From assembly GCA_903839955.1 (NCBI GenBank), contig CAIMEI010000054.1:1-7917 (forward strand): a stretch of 7,917 nucleotides of DNA, given 5' to 3'. The notes below the pieces were generated by a model. That model was not told the origin of the DNA, searched no databases, and saw nothing but the letters and a program-made list of their open reading frames with translations. This DNA comes from Candidatus Falkowiibacteriota bacterium. Its GTDB lineage: Bacteria > Patescibacteriota > Patescibacteriia > Patescibacteriales > UBA12465. Shown piece by piece: positions 4,999 through 7,917 of the stretch. The position numbers and the translations under genes are program-made. Position 1 is the stretch's first letter. Each line of letters opens with the position of its first letter.

Positions 4999-5865
4999 TT
5001 ACGCTTTTGAATTTAAAAGATAAAAACCGGGGACAGCGCTTTGGGGGCCATATTGGCCAATCGGCGTATCGCTGGCTTTGCCGTGAAAATCAGACCCGCC
5101 GGTATAGTGAATTTGCTCTTTTAAAGCTTTTGTTTTTAAAAATTCTATTTGTTCTTTGGAGGTATTGTTGTGGTAGACCTCGATGCCCGTCAACCCCAGC
5201 TTGAGCAAGTCATCGATTTCTGCTTCATCAAGCGGCCTAGTAACGACGCTCACGGACACAAAAGGATGAGCAAGAATGAGATCACTGGCAACTTTTTTAA
5301 ATTTTCCGATCACCCACTCGGCAGTAACTCCGCTGCGTTCGACGAAGCAAGGCTTACCCGGCGCTTGATATAAATAATAAATATCTTCCGGAAGAAGCTG
5401 TTTTCCGTATTGTTTTAAAAAAAGCTTCTGATTGATACTGTTGGCACAAATATCGAGCGCGACCGTTAAGCTGGCCGGCTGTTTTTCCAGAGGCTCTAAA
5501 TCAAGGGCCACTTCCAGTCCGGCTTCGCGGGAAAGTTTAATCGCAATTTTAATTTCTTCTATTTTTTTTACTCGCACAATCTCGGCGCGCTCATTTAAAA
5601 TTTTTGCCGCCTCGTCGATGTCAAAATCATAGGCTAAAATATGTATTTCATTATCATTATATTTAGCAGTGATTTCGGTTGCCGGAATAACTTCGGTCGG
5701 AAAACCAACAAGAGCCTTTGTCAGTTCGCGGACGCCGCCAACAGTATTGTGATCGGTTAAGGCGCAATATTCCAGTTTTTTTTCTTTAATAATTGCGGCT
5801 AACTCGGGAATTGATAATTTTCCGTCCGAATAAGTAGAATGAAAATGCAAATCAAATTTAGTCAT
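4999..5865 (-). CDS. PHP-domain phosphoesterase, RNase AM (YciV/TrpH)-like
   Basis: The 288-residue protein has the complete metal-binding set of PHP phosphoesterases: H7 and H9 in DLHFHSTYSDG with D14, D38-H39 in LTDHNT, E64 in PATEIT, H75 in NEIHILAYDFD, H200 in LILAHP, and D259 with H261 in GGSDFHG. Length and motif order match the E. coli YciV (RNase AM/TrpH) group, which hydrolyses 3',5'-nucleoside bisphosphates and degrades 5'-monophosphorylated RNA ends. The central part differs: the T-R-x-H motif of YciV is replaced by ASLTVALDI here, so substrate preference may differ. It is cytosolic. It begins 11 bases after the kinase gene and is followed after 15 bases by the nucleotidyltransferase gene. 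It might process a nucleotide or phosphosugar in a joint pathway, but it could also be a housekeeping enzyme captured in the operon. Confidence 0.9.
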   Translation of the reverse strand: MTKFDLHFHSTYSDGKLSIPELAAIIKEKKLEYCALTDHNTVGGVRELTKALVGFPTEVIPATEITAKYNDNEIHILAYDFDIDEAAKILNERAEIVRVKKIEEIKIAIKLSREAGLEVALDLEPLEKQPASLTVALDICANSINQKLFLKQYGKQLLPEDIYYLYQAPGKPCFVERSGVTAEWVIGKFKKVASDLILAHPFVSVSVVTRPLDEAEIDDLLKLGLTGIEVYHNNTSKEQIEFLKTKALKEQIHYTGGSDFHGKASDTPIGQYGPQSAVPGFYLLNSKA

Positions 5866-5876
5866 AAATATAATTT

Positions 5877-6923
5877 CTAAAATAAATAACTTTTAAGGAC
5901 TTCGAGCTCTTTGTCCAAGTTATTTTTTACCCGTTCATAAAATTCTTTCTCGTTTGGCAATAATTTTTCTTGAGGGGCGTCATTGTGTAATACAGATAAT
6001 CGCCATAAAATAGAGTTCGCAAGGACAAATAATTTATATACCTGGAGTCGACTCTCTAAATATGGGTCTTTCTCCTGAAGCTGTTTTTCATATTGCGATA
6101 AAAAAACAATTTTCTGATCGGAATCAAGATTTGATTTGAAAAAAAGTTTAGCTATATCCATCGCATTATCACCAGCCGCAGCCTGTTCCCAGTCAATTAT
6201 TGCCAGTTTATCATTTTTTTCCGAGTAAAGAATGTTGCCCTTATTTAGATCAAAATGAATCAAAGTGAAATCTGCCTTTAAAAAAGCAGCTCCCTCTTCG
6301 CTGGCCAAATTCTCCATTTTATCAAGCAATTGATTGATTTCCCCTGTTACATCGGCTTGGTCCTGAAAAGATGACGCCAGTTCGCGAAGTTTTTCAGTTA
6401 AGTCATGGAGATAATCCAAGCGCGTCCCCCTCTTTCTTTCTGTGAGGGGTTTTCCGTATTTATTAAGCTTAATGGAGTGAAGACTGGCTAGAGCGGTTGC
6501 TAGGTGCTCGAGAATATTATTGTCAAACTGTTCTATCGGCGTTCCATCTATTTTTTCCTCAAAAATAATTTCCGAAGACGCCAAGGCGCCTGTTATTTTT
6601 GGCGCATCGTTAAAATCACTAATTCTAAGCAAGCGCATGGCTACATTTTCATTGCGCGCTCTATCAAGATCGTGCTTGGGGTTTTTCCAAACCTTCGCAA
6701 CCAGCTCGGGGTCGTTATTTGGAACTTCAAAAATTAAGGCATATGTTCCTTCTGCAAAATGTTGGCCTTCAAGGAGTTTTGATAAATCGTCAGGAGTAAG
6801 GCCGAGTTCAGTTATTAATTTTATTTCGCTCTCGGTTAACGTTAATTTTTCAAATGAGCCAGTTTCACCGGCGAAGGTACGATTTTCATTCATATGGGGT
6901 ATATTATTATGAAATTTTATCAT
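5877..6923 (-). CDS. APH / choline-kinase-type phosphotransferase
   Basis: This 348-residue protein has the kinase-like fold of aminoglycoside phosphotransferases and choline kinases. The N-lobe has a short loop with G59, the lysine K77 in LVAKVW, and a possible partner E92. The C-lobe has the Brenner-type catalytic motif HFDLNKGN (223-230), with D225 as base and N230 for metal, and IDWEQA with D244 in the DFG position. All key residues are present, so activity is likely; the substrate is a small molecule, most probably a hydroxyl-bearing amine, sugar or amino acid, but it cannot be named. It is the first gene of the operon, 11 bases before the PHP gene. A second in-frame ATG at 6893 (residue 11) is possible; no Shine-Dalgarno decides between them. 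A real antibiotic resistance role is not supported by the sequence alone. Confidence 0.88.
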   Translation of the reverse strand: MIKFHNNIPHMNENRTFAGETGSFEKLTLTESEIKLITELGLTPDDLSKLLEGQHFAEGTYALIFEVPNNDPELVAKVWKNPKHDLDRARNENVAMRLLRISDFNDAPKITGALASSEIIFEEKIDGTPIEQFDNNILEHLATALASLHSIKLNKYGKPLTERKRGTRLDYLHDLTEKLRELASSFQDQADVTGEINQLLDKMENLASEEGAAFLKADFTLIHFDLNKGNILYSEKNDKLAIIDWEQAAAGDNAMDIAKLFFKSNLDSDQKIVFLSQYEKQLQEKDPYLESRLQVYKLFVLANSILWRLSVLHNDAPQEKLLPNEKEFYERVKNNLDKELEVLKSYLF

Positions 6924-6934
6924 TTTATCTTTTA

Positions 6935-6963
6935 AAATTACCTTAAAAATGGCAAATAGTCAA
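6935..6963 (-). promoter_or_regulatory. Candidate promoter of the four-gene operon
   Basis: On the minus strand, TTGACT (6958-6963, 5 of 6 consensus) is followed after 17 bases by TAATTT (6935-6940, only 3 of 6). It sits 12 bases upstream of the kinase ATG at 6923, and just downstream of the second tRNA-like copy in operon orientation. The spacing is ideal but the -10 box is weak. Confidence 0.35.
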
Positions 6964-6979
6964 ATAATCCCCCGCTGAG

Positions 6980-7026
6980 TTCAAGAAACAGGGGTTCTCC
7001 GCCAGCTGACGAATCCCCGGGGACTA
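6980..7026 (+). pseudogene. Defective tRNA-Glu 3'-half copy 2 with T-loop insertion
   Basis: TTCAAGAAACAGGGGTTC (6980-6997) matches 17 of 18 bases of the intact tRNA-Glu at 2250-2267 (anticodon stem end, variable region, T-stem). The T-loop then holds TCCGCCAGCTGACG in place of the normal bases. ATCCCC, GGGG and ACTA follow as remains of the T-stem and acceptor 3' strand, missing the TA that separates them in the real gene. The D-arm and anticodon are absent, so it cannot be a tRNA, though CCCCC at 6969-6973 could be a remnant of the acceptor 5' strand. It lies directly upstream of the kinase operon. Confidence 0.78.
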
Positions 7027-7032
7027 CTAGAC

Positions 7033-7063
7033 AAAAAGACACGTCGCGAGATGCGTCTTTTTT
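7033..7063. terminator. Bidirectional intrinsic terminator
   Basis: AAAAAGACACGTC (7033-7045) pairs with GATGCGTCTTTTT (7050-7062) around a GCGA (GNRA) tetraloop, with one A-C mismatch and one G-T pair. It has A and T runs on both sides. On the minus strand it would end the 7109-7456 gene before the kinase operon promoter; on the plus strand it follows the tRNA-like copy. Confidence 0.85.
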
Positions 7064-7108
7064 GTTTAAAATTCCCTTCGTTAAAGAAATATAATATAAC
7101 ACCGCTCA

Positions 7109-7456
7109 TTAGTTATTTTGCATATCTTCAAGGGCCCCCTCTTCATGTTTACCTTTGTCTAGGTATTTAACCATGCAAGTGTTCCTGATATCGTTATAAT
7201 AAATTCCCTCTACATTATTCCACCTTCTTTGCAGTTCACTCAGCAAATTTTGGCATTTTAGGTTATTATTGAAATCTTCATCAGCTTTATCCTTTTTCAT
7301 CTTCAAACTATCAGCATCCGTCTTAGCTTGTAGTTCTATTTTTTGTTGCCTCTCGATAGAGTCTTGTTTATTTAGCTCGCCGGCATAATAAAATCCTCCC
7401 AAGATTATGCATCCCAACAGGATGCTTATTGGCAAGATTATTTTATTATTACTCAT
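7109..7456 (-). CDS. Membrane-anchored protein with charged coil and two-Cys tail, unknown
   Basis: From the ATG at 7456 the protein has 115 residues: a single N-terminal hydrophobic segment (about 5-25, IILPISILLGCIILGGFYYAG), a charged, probably helical region (about 29-62), and a C-terminal part with two cysteines, C68 in KCQNLLSELQRRWNNVEG and C94 in RNTCMVKYLD, which could form a disulfide outside the membrane. An upstream in-frame ATG at 7486 would add ten residues (MNLVIFAGSH), but AGGA six bases before the 7456 ATG favours the shorter form. A perfect TATAAT at 7510-7515 lies upstream, so it probably has its own promoter, and a terminator follows at 7033-7063. I do not recognise the family; an anchored extracytoplasmic protein is the best description. 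Confidence 0.75.
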   Translation of the reverse strand: MSNNKIILPISILLGCIILGGFYYAGELNKQDSIERQQKIELQAKTDADSLKMKKDKADEDFNNNLKCQNLLSELQRRWNNVEGIYYNDIRNTCMVKYLDKGKHEEGALEDMQNN

Positions 7457-7509
7457 ATGGCTTCCTGCAAAGATTACCAAGTTCATCGAACTGAAATTTC
7501 TTTGACAAA

Positions 7510-7515
7510 ATTATA
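7510..7515 (-). promoter_or_regulatory. Candidate -10 promoter element
   Basis: A perfect TATAAT on the minus strand lies 53 bases before the ATG at 7456, in the gap after the repeat protein gene. No clear -35 box is seen at normal spacing, but the region is very AT-rich. Confidence 0.45.
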
Positions 7516-7527
7516 TTTTACAAAATC

Positions 7528-7917
7528 TTAATAATTATTTAACTCACTAGCGTTAACGGTTAAAATCTTTCCTTTATACCGTTTTAATTCGGCTTTCGAT
7601 TTGACATAAACCTTCTTTCCACTTTTAATCACGTAGATTTTGGTGCCACCCTTGGCTTTAATCAAGGTGCCATCGGCATATTTTTTAACTCCCAGAACGG
7701 CAGTCTTTTTGGCGGTGGCCGCCTTTTTGACGATTAGCCTTTTTTTTACCGTGCTACTGACAACTTTGTTCTCGGTTATTTTCGTGAAGGAAGCAATCAC
7801 GGAATCAGCCACTTTCAAAATCGGAGAATTATATTTTTTTAATTCGGATAAACTAGAGATGTATTCCAACTTTCCGCCGCTTACTAGATAAATTTTACCC
7901 TCCGGACTTTTTAGCAA
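7528..7917 (-). CDS. Repeat-containing probable surface protein, C-terminal part (5' truncated by window)
   Basis: The reading frame runs open to the window edge, so its start is not visible; the TTG at the edge is more likely an internal leucine than a start. The visible 129 residues hold two related units. The first is SPEGKIYLVSGGKLEYISSL and onward to IASF (about 4-44). The second is ADGTLIKAKGGTKIYVIKSG and onward to the C-terminus (about 81-129). Each has a 'G-x-K-I-Y-x-[VI]-x-x-G-K-[KL]-x-Y-[VI]' core, then S-[EK]-[AL]-E-L-K-[KR]-Y and a final V-[AN]-[DA]-S pattern. A lysine-, valine- and threonine-rich linker joins them. I associate such units with extracellular proteins of CPR bacteria, where they often occur in tandem at protein ends. 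That assignment is from general knowledge. No enzyme motif is visible in this part. Confidence 0.8.
   Translation of the reverse strand: MLKSPEGKIYLVSGGKLEYISSLSELKKYNSPILKVADSVIASFTKITENKVVSSTVKKRLIVKKAATAKKTAVLGVKKYADGTLIKAKGGTKIYVIKSGKKVYVKSKAELKRYKGKILTVNASELNNY

Noticed and set aside
4995..5005. AGCGTTACGCT hairpin at the PHP stop codon
   Set aside because: The 5-bp arms with a one-base centre cannot form a stable hairpin, and there is no T-run; likely chance.
5877..6923. Named aminoglycoside resistance gene
   Set aside because: The catalytic motifs are shared by choline, homoserine and other small-molecule kinases, and nothing in the sequence points to aminoglycosides.
7502..7507. TTGACA on the plus strand as a promoter
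   Set aside because: No matching -10 box at normal spacing, and there is no plus-strand gene downstream.

Overview
The window reads like a bacterial chromosome fragment, most likely from a Candidate Phyla Radiation (Patescibacteria) lineage. This is inferred from gene style, not from a database match. The clues are compact AT-rich accessory genes with little recognisable Shine-Dalgarno sequence, a tRNA gene without an encoded CCA, and a last protein built from lysine-rich 'dGTLIK...KIYVIKSGKK' repeats of a kind I associate with CPR surface proteins.

Layout. Bases 1-2320 are a GC-richer housekeeping part: a 42-residue putative lipoprotein, a bidirectional terminator, a DedA-family membrane protein (minus), then divergently fmt (methionyl-tRNA formyltransferase), a DUF4440-type protein, and tRNA-Glu(CUC) with its own terminator. 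From about 2320 onward the sequence is accessory in character and mostly much more AT-rich. It holds a small multi-spanning membrane protein (2459-2818), a repeat-rich intergenic stretch (2819-3145), and a four-gene minus-strand operon. In transcription order the operon encodes an APH-type kinase, a PHP-type phosphoesterase, a minimal nucleotidyltransferase and a GT4 glycosyltransferase. It is followed by a promoter and terminator region (6924-7108), a membrane-anchored 115-residue protein, and the C-terminal part of a repeat protein that runs off the window.

The most interesting structure is a pair of defective copies of the 3' half of the tRNA-Glu gene, at about 3044-3097 and 6980-7026, in the same orientation as the intact tRNA at 2213-2284. 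Both carry the same kind of palindromic insertion in the T-loop (CCGCCAGCTGGCGG or a one-base variant), both have lost the 'TA' between T-stem and acceptor stem, and both are followed by an A-tract and a different terminator hairpin. They bracket the four-gene operon exactly. They could be att-like scars of serial island insertion at a tRNA-Glu gene, or members of a dispersed tRNA-derived palindromic repeat family. A related CCGCC...AGCT...GGCGG hairpin lies between fmt and the DUF4440 gene.

How the genes may work together: the operon combines phosphotransfer, phosphoester hydrolysis, nucleotidyl transfer and glycosyl transfer. That suits making or decorating a small molecule or surface glycan, but no substrate can be read from the sequence. 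No integrase, transposase, CRISPR array or rRNA is visible.
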